From: JANQMY01 sp965227095
Lineage (GTDB): Bacteria; Pseudomonadota; Alphaproteobacteria; JANQMY01
DNA: 64,000 bases
NCBI GenBank assembly: GCA_965227095.1
Contig: CBDDFL010000001.1
Location: forward strand, 2,666,001 to 2,730,000
Reading direction: 5' to 3'
Part shown: positions 8,933 through 17,602 of the stretch, piece by piece
How the letters are laid out: each line of letters opens with the position of its first letter
Position numbering within the stretch: position 1 is the first letter of the stretch
The notes under the pieces: model-generated
Seen by the model: the letters and a program-made list of their open reading frames with translations, nothing else
Told to the model about the DNA's origin: nothing
The model's database searches: none
Translations under genes and position numbers: made by a program

Positions 8933-9445
8933 TTAAGTGGGTGTTTTTTCAAGGGTTTCAAGGAAAAGCGCCAGGCCGGCCTTAGCGAATGCCTGCATAT
9001 TGGCCATACGGTCGGTGGATCCGGTCTCTATCACCTTGGTGGCGGTCACGGGGCCTGCCACGCCCAGCGCTGCGTGTCCCGCCGCATCGCCATAGCCATT
9101 GCCCGTGGGGCCTGACGCCCCCGATTCGCATAATCCCCAAGTTGCGCCATGGGACAAGCGGATATCTCGGGCCATCAGCAAAGTGTATTCCGCCGTGGCG
9201 CTGCGGATCTTGCGGTCGCGCAAGCTTTGCGGATCAATCGCGGTCAACGCCTTGAAGGCGGGCGCGGTATACACCACCGCACCCCCCAGAAAATAGGCTG
9301 AGGCACCCGCCTGAGAGAGTAGGGCTGCGGAGATGAGACCGCCTGCCGACCCCTCGGCGACCGCAACCGTCTCGCCCCGTGCTTTGAGGCGGGTTGCGAT
9401 TTGTTCGGCAAGAGGGGCGAGGGGGTGCAGCACAAAGTCCCTCAA
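8933..9445 (-). CDS. CinA C-terminal domain protein, PncC-like (divergent active site)
   Basis: The 170-residue protein is a stand-alone CinA/PncC domain; characterised members deamidate nicotinamide mononucleotide in NAD salvage. The fold signature is visible in VAVAEGSAGGLISAALLSQ, SAYFLGGAVVYT and GASGPTGNGYGD. The first motif normally reads ESCTGG, so the usual Ser-Cys-Thr run is replaced by Gly-Ser-Ala, and the usual AVSE and ITGIAGP segments are altered as well. Activity may therefore differ or be lost. Its start overlaps the stop of the MDR dehydrogenase as ATGA, so the two are coupled, and a terminator follows. Confidence 0.8.
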   Translation of the reverse strand: MRDFVLHPLAPLAEQIATRLKARGETVAVAEGSAGGLISAALLSQAGASAYFLGGAVVYTAPAFKALTAIDPQSLRDRKIRSATAEYTLLMARDIRLSHGATWGLCESGASGPTGNGYGDAAGHAALGVAGPVTATKVIETGSTDRMANMQAFAKAGLALFLETLEKTPT

Positions 9446-10446
9446 ATATCCAAACAGATTTTGCCGAAATGCTTTTGGCTCATCTGGTGCGCGAAAGCAT
9501 TAGAGATGTCATCTAAGGGGAAATGGCTATCAATCACCGGTTTGATGTTGTTGGCGTTAATCGCCGCGACCATATCTTCCTGTTCCTTGATTGATCCCAC
9601 CGTAATACCCTTAAGGGTCAAATTACTGCTGAACAAAGCAGCCGTGGGCACCTCGCCGGACATGCCCGTCAGTACACCAATCATAGAGATATGACCGCCG
9701 ATGCGAGACGCCACGATGGATTGTGTCAATGTGCCCGGACCGCCGATTTCCACCACCTCATCGACACCGATGCCGCCGGTCAATTCTTTTGCTTTGGCGC
9801 CCCAGTCGGGCGTTTCTTTGTAGTTGATCAGGTGATCGGCGCCGAGGTCTTTCAAACGCGCCAGCTTGTCGTCGGACGATGAAGTGGCAATCACCCGGGC
9901 ACCCGCAGCCTTTGCGAACTGCAACGCGAAAATGGAAACCCCGCCGGTGCCCTGGGTCAGCACCCAATCGCCCGGTTTAATCTGCGCTTCCACCATGACG
10001 GCGCGCCAGGCTGTTAGAGCCGCGCAGGGCAAGGTGGCAGCTTCCGCATGGCTATAGCCAACTGGTTGCCGGGTAAAGGCGCTGGCGGACATGGTCACGG
10101 TTTCCGCGGCAAAGCCTTGGGCATGATCGCCGGGAACACCCAACAATTTTTCGAGAGCGGGCGGGCCGTCTTGCCAATTCGGGAAGAAAGTAGAAACGAC
10201 GGCGTCGCCTTCTTTAAAGCGGGTCACCCCGTCGCCGACCGCCACTACGTCTCCGGCCCCATCGGACATGGGGATGCGGCCATCTTCGACCGGGATCATC
10301 CCCGACACCACCGCCAAATCATGAAAGTTGAGCGAGCTTGCCTTCACCCGCACCTGGATCTGCCCGGGCCCGGGTGCCGGAGCGTCCGCCTCGCGAATCT
10401 CAATGTTTTCCAGCCCGCCAGGTTTCTTAACGGCCGCGATTTTCAT
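9442..10446 (-). CDS. MDR-family NAD(P)-dependent oxidoreductase (zinc-free quinone reductase-like)
   Basis: This 334-residue protein has the GroES-like N-terminal domain (VRVKASSLNFHDLAVVSG) and the Rossmann domain of medium-chain dehydrogenases, with the motif TQGTGGVSIFALQFAKAAGARVIATSSSDDKL split around residues 165-195. The catalytic zinc cysteine and structural-zinc cysteine cluster are absent, which points to the zeta-crystallin/quinone oxidoreductase branch that uses NADPH. It is the first gene of a two-gene operon with the PncC-like gene and diverges from the thioesterase gene 124 bp away. Substrate unknown. Confidence 0.88.
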   Translation of the reverse strand: MKIAAVKKPGGLENIEIREADAPAPGPGQIQVRVKASSLNFHDLAVVSGMIPVEDGRIPMSDGAGDVVAVGDGVTRFKEGDAVVSTFFPNWQDGPPALEKLLGVPGDHAQGFAAETVTMSASAFTRQPVGYSHAEAATLPCAALTAWRAVMVEAQIKPGDWVLTQGTGGVSIFALQFAKAAGARVIATSSSDDKLARLKDLGADHLINYKETPDWGAKAKELTGGIGVDEVVEIGGPGTLTQSIVASRIGGHISMIGVLTGMSGEVPTAALFSSNLTLKGITVGSIKEQEDMVAAINANNIKPVIDSHFPLDDISNAFAHQMSQKHFGKICLDI

Positions 10447-10570
10447 GGGGTCATCCTCATCTTTTCAATAATAACGGTCTTTAATAGAGCGAATTCACCG
10501 GCACAATCCAGTTTTTTCGATACGCCCATCATTCCCGTGATAGGACATTGGTCAGTTTTGGAAGACGGCA

Positions 10571-11065
10571 ATGGGGCGTCGATTTATGAGGTATACGGAA
10601 TTATTTGAATCGCGTTTTACCGTAAAAAAGGAATGGGTGGATTATAACGGCCATATGAATATGGGGTTCTATTTGGTGGCACTAGACCATATGGCCACCG
10701 ATGCGTTCTTCAATGCGCTTGATATCGGCGTGGACTATGTGGAGCGGGAAGCCAAATCCCTTTTTACCCTGGCGACCAATTTGGACTATGTGCAGGAAGT
10801 GTTCGAAGGCGATCCCATTCGGGTGACCACGCAAGTGTTGGATTATGACGCCAAGCGGCTCCACTACATTCACTGCATGTATCATGGGGAAGAGGGGTTC
10901 CTGTCCGCAACCAATGAGTGCCTGTCGATGCATGTGGACATGACTACGCGCAAAAGCGCCCCGTTCAGCGACGCGTTGCAAGCAAGATTCAAAGAAATGC
11001 TGGACGCACACACAAAGCTGGGCGTGCCGGAGCAAGCCTTTCGCAAGCTGGGTATCCGCCGCTAG
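10571..11065 (+). CDS. Acyl-CoA thioesterase, 4HBT hotdog fold
   Basis: A 164-residue hotdog-fold thioesterase. The motif VDYNGHMNMGFYLVALDHM near residue 20 carries the catalytic Asp-x-Asn-x-His-x-Asn pattern of the 4-hydroxybenzoyl-CoA thioesterase type, and the later part (VTTQVLDYDAKRLHYIHCMYH) gives the central sheet. Similar proteins occur in carnitine/betaine degradation, but no such genes are adjacent, so the substrate is left open. An alternative ATG at 10586 would remove five residues. A small membrane protein and an MFS pump follow on the same strand. Confidence 0.85.
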   Translation: MGRRFMRYTELFESRFTVKKEWVDYNGHMNMGFYLVALDHMATDAFFNALDIGVDYVEREAKSLFTLATNLDYVQEVFEGDPIRVTTQVLDYDAKRLHYIHCMYHGEEGFLSATNECLSMHVDMTTRKSAPFSDALQARFKEMLDAHTKLGVPEQAFRKLGIRR

Positions 11066-11146
11066 AGCGCGTCTTTTGGGTTTCCAATCAAGCGGTAACA
11101 AGGCAATCTAGCCTGACTGATGTCGGCGGTGTGTAAAGGTGGGGAC

Positions 11147-11323
11147 ATGGTGCGGATCATCCTTTTGGGGATCGGGATCGTCGCGGCCATTCTGTTCGTT
11201 GCATGGATTTTGCGCGACCCGATCTATGTGATGATTGAGAATTGTAATCCGTCACACCAAAACGAACGAGCGGATATGAGCGGTATGTGTTTGCTCCCCG
11301 GCTGGATAATCAAAAAAGAATAG
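11147..11323 (+). CDS. Small membrane protein of unknown function
   Basis: A 58-residue protein starting at the ATG at 11147, preceded by GGTGGGG with five-base spacing; the frame is open farther upstream but without a binding site. Residues 3-22 (IILLGIGIVAAILFVAWIL) form one membrane segment and the short tail contains two cysteines. It sits seven bases before the MFS gene and is probably co-transcribed with it. I do not recognise a family. Confidence 0.6.
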   Translation: MVRIILLGIGIVAAILFVAWILRDPIYVMIENCNPSHQNERADMSGMCLLPGWIIKKE

Positions 11324-11330
11324 GCTCATT

Positions 11331-12539
11331 GTGGAGCGCAAAAACCTCTCCATTATTTTCATATTCATCACGGTACTGATCGATGTGATCGGACTTGGAA
11401 TCATCATTCCCGTCATGCCCAGTCTTCTGGTGGAGCTTACGGGTGCGGAACTCTACGACGCGGCCCAAGTGGGCGGTGCGTTAATGTTTACCTATGCGCT
11501 GATGCAGTTTCTGTTCGCACCTGTTTTGGGGAATTTGAGCGATGCCTATGGACGGCGCCCGGTATTGCTTCTGTCCTTGGTGGTGTTAGGCATCAACTAT
11601 CTCATTATGGGCGTTGCCGGGACGCTGTTCTGGTTGTTTGTGGGGCGCGTTTTGTCTGGCATGTCCGGTGCGACCTATGCCACCGCCAATGCCTATATTG
11701 CCGACATCAGTTCGGAAGAAGAACGGGCCGTCAATTTCGGCCGGGTCGGGGCCGCGTTCGGTCTAGGATTTGTCATTGGGCCCGCGATCGGAGGATTGCT
11801 GGCGGATTTTGGTACGCGTGTGCCGTTTCTCTTTGCCGCCGGGCTCGCCTTTGCCAATGCCGCTTTCGGCTATTTCATTTTGCCGGAAACGTTGCCCCCC
11901 AACAAAAGACGCCCGTTTGAGGTCATCCGCGCCAATCCATTGGGGGCTGTCGCCCAGATGCGGCACTACCCGGTTATTGTCGGACTGTTGGGCGTGGTGG
12001 TCCTTTATCAACTTGGGCACGATGCCAATCCCGCCGTGTGGTCATTCTACATGATTGAAAAATTTAACTGGTCGGAGCGGGATATAGGACTGTCATTGGC
12101 GGCGGTGGGCTTGTCCATGGCCATTGTGCAAGGGGGGCTCATCGGACCCATCCTTGACCGGTTGGGGGAAAAGCGGGCTGCGTTTGTGGGGCTGATGATC
12201 GGCGGCATCGGATTTGTGGGGTTTGGCACCGCCAGTCAGGGGTGGATGATCTATGCGTGGATCATTCCCTTCGCCTTTATGGGCATTGCCATGCCGGCCA
12301 TTCGGGGGATTATGTCCCGTCAAGTGGGGCCGGATCAGCAGGGTGAATTGCAGGGGGCGATCGCCAGCTTAATGGCCGCGGTGTGGATTTTCTCGCCATT
12401 GCTGATGACCCAAATGTTTGGCTATTTCGCTAGTCCGTCAGCGCCCATCTACTTTCCCGGGGCGCCGTTCGTTATGGCCGGAATATTAATGTTCTTGGCG
12501 CTGATGGTCAGTATTTCTGCTTTAAATCGGGTCCGTTAA
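11331..12539 (+). CDS. MFS efflux transporter, TetA-like (DHA1 family)
   Basis: A 402-residue, 12-segment major facilitator of the drug:proton antiporter group. The first segment carries LIDVIGLGIIIPVMP, and the loop between segments 2 and 3 carries GNLSDAYGRRPVLL, the motif A of TetA-type transporters; AYIADISSEEERAVNFG and FGLGFVIGPAIGG follow as in tetracycline efflux pumps. Family resemblance does not prove tetracycline resistance, as many alphaproteobacteria carry such genes with unknown substrates. It starts at a GTG and is followed by a strong terminator at 12626. Confidence 0.9.
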   Translation: MERKNLSIIFIFITVLIDVIGLGIIIPVMPSLLVELTGAELYDAAQVGGALMFTYALMQFLFAPVLGNLSDAYGRRPVLLLSLVVLGINYLIMGVAGTLFWLFVGRVLSGMSGATYATANAYIADISSEEERAVNFGRVGAAFGLGFVIGPAIGGLLADFGTRVPFLFAAGLAFANAAFGYFILPETLPPNKRRPFEVIRANPLGAVAQMRHYPVIVGLLGVVVLYQLGHDANPAVWSFYMIEKFNWSERDIGLSLAAVGLSMAIVQGGLIGPILDRLGEKRAAFVGLMIGGIGFVGFGTASQGWMIYAWIIPFAFMGIAMPAIRGIMSRQVGPDQQGELQGAIASLMAAVWIFSPLLMTQMFGYFASPSAPIYFPGAPFVMAGILMFLALMVSISALNRVR

Positions 12540-12625
12540 GCTTTTGTGATGCAACAGATGATCTGTAGGCATTGGTATTTCTTGCCGTATGCAGAGAATC
12601 AGTATACTTATTCACAAAACACAGG

Positions 12626-12677
12626 AAAAGAGGCGGTGATTTTGTGACAGCTTTGTCACAAGTGCCGCCTTTTTTTG
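12626..12677 (+). terminator. Strong intrinsic terminator after the MFS gene
   Basis: The inverted repeat is long: AGGCGG (12631-12636) pairs with CCGCCT (12665-12670) and, after a small bulge, TTGTGACA (12642-12649) pairs perfectly with TGTCACAA (12654-12661) around a GCTT loop. Seven T residues follow directly. This ends the thioesterase-small protein-MFS transcript and shows that the next gene starts downstream of it. Confidence 0.85.
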
Positions 12678-12736
12678 TTGCTTTTGTTGCTTTTGTTGGC
12701 TTGAGGCTGGCCAACCGCTGGGGATTGGTCGAGGAC

Positions 12737-13321
12737 ATGATCTCGGTAGACCTTGTGTTGTCGGAAGCCAGGACGACCTACAGCCTGGCCAATTCGCTTG
12801 TGTGGGAGGCGGAACGCATCGCCCATGGGCTCAAGCGGCGCAGCATTGGATTGACCCCATTCACGAAAACGGTCGAGATTTCAGACTTTGCGGACGTCAT
12901 GGCCAAGATGCGCGATCGATATGCGCTGTTGTCTCAGATGGAATCTAAATTGCTCGCGGCCATGCATCTCATTGCGCGCGGAACAGCTGTCGACGATGAA
13001 GATCCGCTTCAATTGAATATGATTGCCACGCGTTTTCGCACCGGAGACAGCGCGGAGGAATGGCGGCGGCTAAAACGCGCGCCCAGGGCTCATTTCGAAC
13101 TTACCGTCGACGATCAAGGGTGCGCGGCCCAAGGCGTTGCCGGGCTCAACTTTGAGACCGGTGAGGATCTCAAACGTGCGTTGGACATTGTTGCGGGCTT
13201 TCGCGCGCTTCAAGCGGCACGGCGTGCGTTACTCATGGCGGACCGGCGCATCAAAGAACATGTTTATGATCTGGTCGGCCAGGAAGAGGCTGCTTCGGAG
13301 AAGCAAGCCGTTCAAGGTTAG
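12737..13321 (+). CDS. Conserved-looking hypothetical protein
   Basis: A 194-residue soluble, mainly helical protein with no family I can name. It is rich in Arg, Ala and Glu, has no signal peptide and no membrane segment, and its C-terminal third (FRALQAARRALLMADRRIKE) could form a coiled coil. The frame is open from 12572, but that extension runs through the terminator hairpin and a triple TTTTGTTGC run, so I start at the ATG at 12737; a TTG at 12725 is an alternative. It ends 7 bp from a convergent membrane gene. Confidence 0.6.
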   Translation: MISVDLVLSEARTTYSLANSLVWEAERIAHGLKRRSIGLTPFTKTVEISDFADVMAKMRDRYALLSQMESKLLAAMHLIARGTAVDDEDPLQLNMIATRFRTGDSAEEWRRLKRAPRAHFELTVDDQGCAAQGVAGLNFETGEDLKRALDIVAGFRALQAARRALLMADRRIKEHVYDLVGQEEAASEKQAVQG

Positions 13322-13328
13322 TGTTACT

Positions 13329-13628
13329 CTAGAACCGTTCGATCGCGGTTACACACACCATCAGGCCTAAAAACCAGCCGGCGGTTGTCGCCGCCGCAAG
13401 GCCAATGCCTGATCTATCGCGAAGCCAGAGCCTCAGTCCCATACCCACTGCCAAGGCGGGCGCCACCAGTGCCCACGCGAAAAAGGCCAAATCGGAATAG
13501 GACAAGGTCACTAAGCGAAGCGGCGCTTCGACACCCACCGCATGAAGCGGCATGGACATCCAAAGGATCACGGTCGGAATGAGCAGGGCAGTTACGGCCC
13601 ATGGTTTTGAGAGTGTAGCGTCGGTCAT
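13329..13628 (-). CDS. Small integral membrane protein, unknown
   Basis: A 99-residue protein with three likely membrane segments (about residues 9-31, 45-63 and 73-92). The ATG at 13628 is chosen over one seven codons upstream because AAAGGGG lies eight bases before it. No family recognised. It converges on the hypothetical gene at 12737-13321 and is separated from msrA by a 290-bp gap in which I see no other gene. Confidence 0.55.
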   Translation of the reverse strand: MTDATLSKPWAVTALLIPTVILWMSMPLHAVGVEAPLRLVTLSYSDLAFFAWALVAPALAVGMGLRLWLRDRSGIGLAAATTAGWFLGLMVCVTAIERF

Positions 13629-13918
13629 GATGACATCCCCTTTCAGCACTCGCGCCCCTGCACGGGCGCGCGCCGGTCAACATTTGACGTTATTTTTCGT
13701 AGATTACTGCGGCGATGTTATGGCCATTGGTGCCTTTTTGTTGCCATAAGGCTTTTAAGAACGTTACGGTGTTCGGCGGAAAGTTGACGGTGTAAACATA
13801 CAAAAGGCTGCGGTTGGGAAATGCCGAATTATAGGGTTTTTCAAGCTCTCGCTCTTTCCACGGGGGCGTAAATCACTATCTTCAAGGGCAAGCAAAATCG
13901 TTCAAAAAAGGAAATTTC

Positions 13919-14422
13919 ATGGCTGAGACAAAGGGACTGGTCCTTGCCGGTGGATGCTTTTGGGGCATGCAGGATTTGTTTCGGAAGCTGCCGGGCGTGA
14001 CCGCGACCCGCGTAGGATATGCCGGGGGTGAGCAAAACACGGCGGCCTATCGATTTGTCAAAACGGGCAGCACCGGGCATGCCGAAAGTCTCAAAGTAGA
14101 ATACGACCCGGACGTGATTTCCTACCGGCAATTGCTGGAATTCTTTTTCATGATCCATGACCCCTCCACCGCCAATCGGCAGGGGAATGACATCGGAACG
14201 CAATACCGGTCCGCCATTTTCGTGGAGTCTCCCGAAGAAGAGAAGGCGGCGAAAGAAATCATCGCCGAGGTGGACGCCAGCGGAAAATGGCCCGGTCCCG
14301 TGGTGACCCAAATATTACCGGCGATGCCCTTTTTCGATGCGGAAGAAGAACACCAAGATTATCTGGAAAAATTCCCGCACGGATATACGTGCCACTTTAT
14401 CCGCCCGGATTGGACACTCTAA
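13919..14422 (+). CDS. msrA: Peptide methionine-S-oxide reductase MsrA
   Basis: A 167-residue MsrA that reduces methionine S-sulfoxide in proteins. The catalytic motif GGCFWG places the nucleophilic cysteine at residue 13; YAGGEQNTAAY, GHAESLKVEYDPD and DIGTQYRSAIF are the other family blocks. The only other cysteine, near residue 160 (YTCHF), is the likely resolving cysteine. The length matches the short cytosolic type. The stop overlaps the convergent PhzF gene by four bases. Confidence 0.96.
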   Translation: MAETKGLVLAGGCFWGMQDLFRKLPGVTATRVGYAGGEQNTAAYRFVKTGSTGHAESLKVEYDPDVISYRQLLEFFFMIHDPSTANRQGNDIGTQYRSAIFVESPEEEKAAKEIIAEVDASGKWPGPVVTQILPAMPFFDAEEEHQDYLEKFPHGYTCHFIRPDWTL

Positions 14423-15324
14423 TCTGATTGTATGGATCCACTCATGGCGGGAACGCAGTCTCCTCCGATATAGGTGTGTAACACCACGCCATCCCGTTTT
14501 GATGCTCGCGCCACCATCAGGCTAGGGCGGCCCATATCAACCCCTTGGGAGATCGTTTTCGTGAACTCCAGATCCGGGTCTTGGTGCAGCTGCGCCAACA
14601 GGCCGATGAGCGTTACATTCGCGCTACCGGTTGCGGGATCTTCCGGAATGCCAAAAAGAGGGGCAAACATCCGCGTTTCGACGTCGACCGGACTTTGGCT
14701 ATCATTCGTGTAAAGATGAATACCAATCGCTAAGTCCATTGGTAAATGTTGGTCGAACACGGCCGCATTTGGCTTGGCGCGTTTCAATGCATCTCTACTA
14801 CGCAGCTTCGCATAGATAAACTTGTTTCCGGCGGACGCTATTTGTGGGGGGTGATCGGATACATCGAAATCTGAAGTTTCCAAAGAGCACGCCTGCGCCA
14901 CAATCTCGACGTCCACCGGTTCCGCCAGTGTGAACGGCTGGGGGGCTGTGATTTCCGCGCCGGTCGTTTGATCGCCTGCCTTGATCAGCTTAATGCGCAC
15001 CAAACCGGCTTTTTCTTCAAAGATGATGTCGTCCTTTATCGGCGCGCCGAACGGCAATGTTTTTTGCGCGGCGACGTAAGCGGTCCCCACATTGGGATGT
15101 CCGGCAAAAGGGACTTCGGACTGAGGCGTAAAAATGCGGACACGCGCGGTATGAGAAGCATCTTCCGGCGGAAGAACAAAGGTGGTTTCCGACAGATTAA
15201 ACTCATTGGCGATCTGCTGCATTTGCTGATCGGTTAGTCCGCGCGCATCGGGAATAACCGCGAGTGGATTGCCGCCAAATCGGGTGTTGGTGAAGACGTC
15301 GACAGTTTCGAAAGGGTAGGGCAC
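14419..15324 (-). CDS. PhzF family isomerase-like protein
   Basis: A 301-residue member of the PhzF/diaminopimelate-epimerase-fold family. FETVDVFTNTRFGGNPLAV opens the protein as in all members, the catalytic glutamate is Glu46 in NLSETTFV, and GHPNVGTA and EDPATGSAN are the two conserved glycine-rich segments. No phenazine genes are present, so this is one of the many orphan PhzF-like proteins with unknown substrate. It starts 62 bp from the end of the next minus gene. Confidence 0.92.
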   Translation of the reverse strand: MPYPFETVDVFTNTRFGGNPLAVIPDARGLTDQQMQQIANEFNLSETTFVLPPEDASHTARVRIFTPQSEVPFAGHPNVGTAYVAAQKTLPFGAPIKDDIIFEEKAGLVRIKLIKAGDQTTGAEITAPQPFTLAEPVDVEIVAQACSLETSDFDVSDHPPQIASAGNKFIYAKLRSRDALKRAKPNAAVFDQHLPMDLAIGIHLYTNDSQSPVDVETRMFAPLFGIPEDPATGSANVTLIGLLAQLHQDPDLEFTKTISQGVDMGRPSLMVARASKRDGVVLHTYIGGDCVPAMSGSIQSD

Positions 15325-15386
15325 AGCGGTTCTCTTCTAGGAGTTTCGGGCGCGAAATGGACACCCGATGGCCCTAGATGAGGGCC

Positions 15387-15809
15387 TTATCGCACCATTT
15401 CAAGGCGATAAATGATACGGGTTGGGTCCATCCCTTCTTTTTCCGCCTCATCGGTCACAAGAACGGCCTTGGCCTTGTAGATATCTTTGTCAAAGCGGAC
15501 GCGCACATTTTGATTTTGTTTTAAATACTCAAACCAGGTGCGCCCTTCCGCCGGATCGATATAGACGTTGCCGTTTCGGTAGATGTAATTCAACCGAACG
15601 GAATAAGGGTTTTCCGGGCGCAGCTCCAAGTCGAGCATGCCGTAGTCTTTCGCGAATTCCCAATTGGTCTCTGTACCGGATGGGCCGCTCATCTCTCCAC
15701 CGGGAAAGATTTCAAGGGGGCCATTGTTATAGGGCGCATAGAGATACGCCGCGCCAATCAACAGACCCAGAAATACCACCAGATAGAAGAACCAACGCAC
15801 TACCACCAT
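15387..15809 (-). CDS. Membrane-anchored periplasmic hypothetical protein
   Basis: A 140-residue protein with one N-terminal membrane segment (FFYLVVFLGLLIGAAYLYA) and a polar remainder probably in the periplasm, rich in Tyr, Arg and Glu. The ATG at 15809 is used; the longer frame would run 63 bases into the upstream lipoprotein gene. It overlaps that gene by ten bases, so the two are coupled. A six-pair GGCCCT/AGGGCC hairpin at 15370-15386 follows the stop but lacks a T-tract. No family recognised. Confidence 0.65.
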   Translation of the reverse strand: MVVVRWFFYLVVFLGLLIGAAYLYAPYNNGPLEIFPGGEMSGPSGTETNWEFAKDYGMLDLELRPENPYSVRLNYIYRNGNVYIDPAEGRTWFEYLKQNQNVRVRFDKDIYKAKAVLVTDEAEKEGMDPTRIIYRLEMVR

Positions 15810-16174
15810 CTTGACCCATCCCCCTCGTTTTCTTTCTTGGCCCGGTAGCACCGCTCGTAGAGTTTGTTCCACCGGCCGCGCAAATTCTTAAAGTCCTGGG
15901 TGTTGAAATAGACCGCATTGCGTTCGCTGATTTGAAGCGTAAAGCGGGCGTCCCTCAGTGTGCCTGCTGTATACCGGCAGGTCTTGTCCGGGAAGGCGTC
16001 ACACCGTTCGATACATTTTCCCAGAGCCCGTCCATCTACTTTTGTGCGGAACGATGCTTTCGTATCGAAATTTTGACCGCCGAACAGCGACGTGTTCCCC
16101 TCTGGGGCACTGCCGCAGGCGGTCACCGTGATTAATGCGGTGACGACAAGAAGGTGTCTCAGGCTCAAAATCAT
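15800..16174 (-). CDS. Predicted lipoprotein of unknown function
   Basis: A 124-residue protein starting at the ATG at 16174, which follows GGGGGA. The N-terminus is a type II signal peptide ending in the lipobox VTAC, giving a lipid-modified Cys at about residue 20. The mature part has four further cysteines (CIERC, TCRY, ERCY), which could form two disulfides, and a basic tail. It is co-directional with and overlaps the membrane-anchored protein, so the two may act together in the envelope. No family recognised. Confidence 0.65.
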   Translation of the reverse strand: MILSLRHLLVVTALITVTACGSAPEGNTSLFGGQNFDTKASFRTKVDGRALGKCIERCDAFPDKTCRYTAGTLRDARFTLQISERNAVYFNTQDFKNLRGRWNKLYERCYRAKKENEGDGSRWW

Positions 16175-16269
16175 GCATTCCCCCAATAGATAAACTCAGT
16201 ATGGCAAGCGAACCAGCCGATGGCCAGTGCAGGTGGCGCGATGTTACCCGCCCGTTACAAAAAACATAG

Positions 16270-17331
16270 CTATTCCGTGCCGCGCAGTTTTTGCTGAAGT
16301 GCGCTGGATGACGTGGTGTGCTGGAACTTCAGTTTTTTGTCCGGGTGGATGTAGTGGAACGCGCCATGGGCCATTAAGGCGGCTTCATGAAAACCGGAAA
16401 GAATCAGCTTTAGCTTTCCCGGGTAATACGCCATATCGCCGATACAGAAAATTCCCGGTACAGAGGATTCGAATTTTTCCGTATCCACAACCACCCGATT
16501 GCGGTCGAGGTTGAGGCCAAAATCGGCGATGGGCCCGAGCTTCATGGTCAGACCATAGAATGCCAGCATTGTGTCGCACTCTAACTGCTTTTCCGCACCG
16601 TCCATGTCTTCCAACGTGACGGATGAGATTTGGCCGTTCACGCCGTTTAAGTGTTTAATCTGTCCGATATGAAGGTCGACCTTCCCCGCAGTGACAAGCT
16701 CGCGCATCTTTTCGACACTATCAGGGGCGGCGCGAAACTCATCCCGCCGGTGAACCAGCGTTATGCGGTCAGCGATGGGTTCTAGGTTGAGTGTCCAGTC
16801 AAGCGCGGAATCTCCACCACCAGAAATCAATATGTTTCGATTGCTGAAGGATTCTCGTTTGCGGACGGAATAAAATAGGGATGTGTTTTCGAAATCATCG
16901 ACGCCGGGTATTGGCGGCTTCTTCGGTTGAAAGGAACCGCCGCCCGCGGCAATCACCAGGGCAGGGGCTTCAATGGTTGTTTCCAAATCGGTGCGGACTT
17001 GCCAGTTCCCCGCATCTGTCTTCACAAGTTCCACCACCATTTCATGAAGGTGAAAGGTCGCCTCAAAGGGAGCTATTTGTTCAAGCAGCTGATGGGCGAG
17101 ATCGAGACCGGTGATCGACGGGATCGCGGGAATATCAAGAATGGGCTTTTCCGGATATAGCTCGACACATTGTCCGCCCGGCTTGTCCAATATGTCGATC
17201 ACATGGGCCTTAATGCCCAAAAGCCCCAATTCAAAAACCGCAAACAGCCCGACGGGACCAGCACCGATGATGATTGCATCGGTTGCGATGGTCTGCCCCG
17301 GTTCGGCGCTTTCCGGAAACGGTCGGTCCAT
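16270..17331 (-). CDS. Ferredoxin-NADP reductase, thioredoxin-reductase-like type
   Basis: A 353-residue flavoprotein of the TrxR-like FNR group that passes electrons between NADPH and ferredoxin. The FAD motif IIIGAGPVGLFAVFELG, the KPGGQCVELYPEKPI segment (which in this group replaces the CxxC region), the NADPH motif ISGGGDSALDWTLNL with VHRRDEFRA, and the FAD motif GIFCIGDMAYYPGKLKLI are all visible. The redox CxxC of true thioredoxin reductase is missing, which supports FNR. Start ATG at 17331 follows AAAGGGG; a TTG nine codons upstream is possible. A 14-bp palindrome at 17390-17403 lies in the promoter region. Confidence 0.92.
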   Translation of the reverse strand: MDRPFPESAEPGQTIATDAIIIGAGPVGLFAVFELGLLGIKAHVIDILDKPGGQCVELYPEKPILDIPAIPSITGLDLAHQLLEQIAPFEATFHLHEMVVELVKTDAGNWQVRTDLETTIEAPALVIAAGGGSFQPKKPPIPGVDDFENTSLFYSVRKRESFSNRNILISGGGDSALDWTLNLEPIADRITLVHRRDEFRAAPDSVEKMRELVTAGKVDLHIGQIKHLNGVNGQISSVTLEDMDGAEKQLECDTMLAFYGLTMKLGPIADFGLNLDRNRVVVDTEKFESSVPGIFCIGDMAYYPGKLKLILSGFHEAALMAHGAFHYIHPDKKLKFQHTTSSSALQQKLRGTE

Positions 17332-17602
17332 TGGCCCAGCCCCTTTGTGAGTCGGCAATAAAGCATACCTCAGTAAGGGCGCAGGGAAAGGCCCAATTGG
17401 GCCGGTCTTGACACGGACGGCTTTGCTTCATAGATGGGGCTTGGGTGAAGGCCCCAGCCGCTCGCAAGCTTATGCTTTGGTGAAGCCCTTCTGTTTTCTT
17501 ATCGCCGTCCTTATTCGCGACACATGCGTTCAACGACAGCGGTAATGCGAGCCCCCGCATTTCAGGAACGCTTGATGTGTCAGCTGCTGAAAAAGGTGCG
17601 TG

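Noticed and set aside
11331..12539. Acquired tetracycline resistance gene
   Set aside because: The TetA-like pump sits in a native-looking operon with no mobile element, integron or TetR gene, so a housekeeping efflux role is equally likely.
14419..15324. Phenazine biosynthesis locus suggested by PhzF
   Set aside because: No other phz gene is present; orphan PhzF-like proteins are common.
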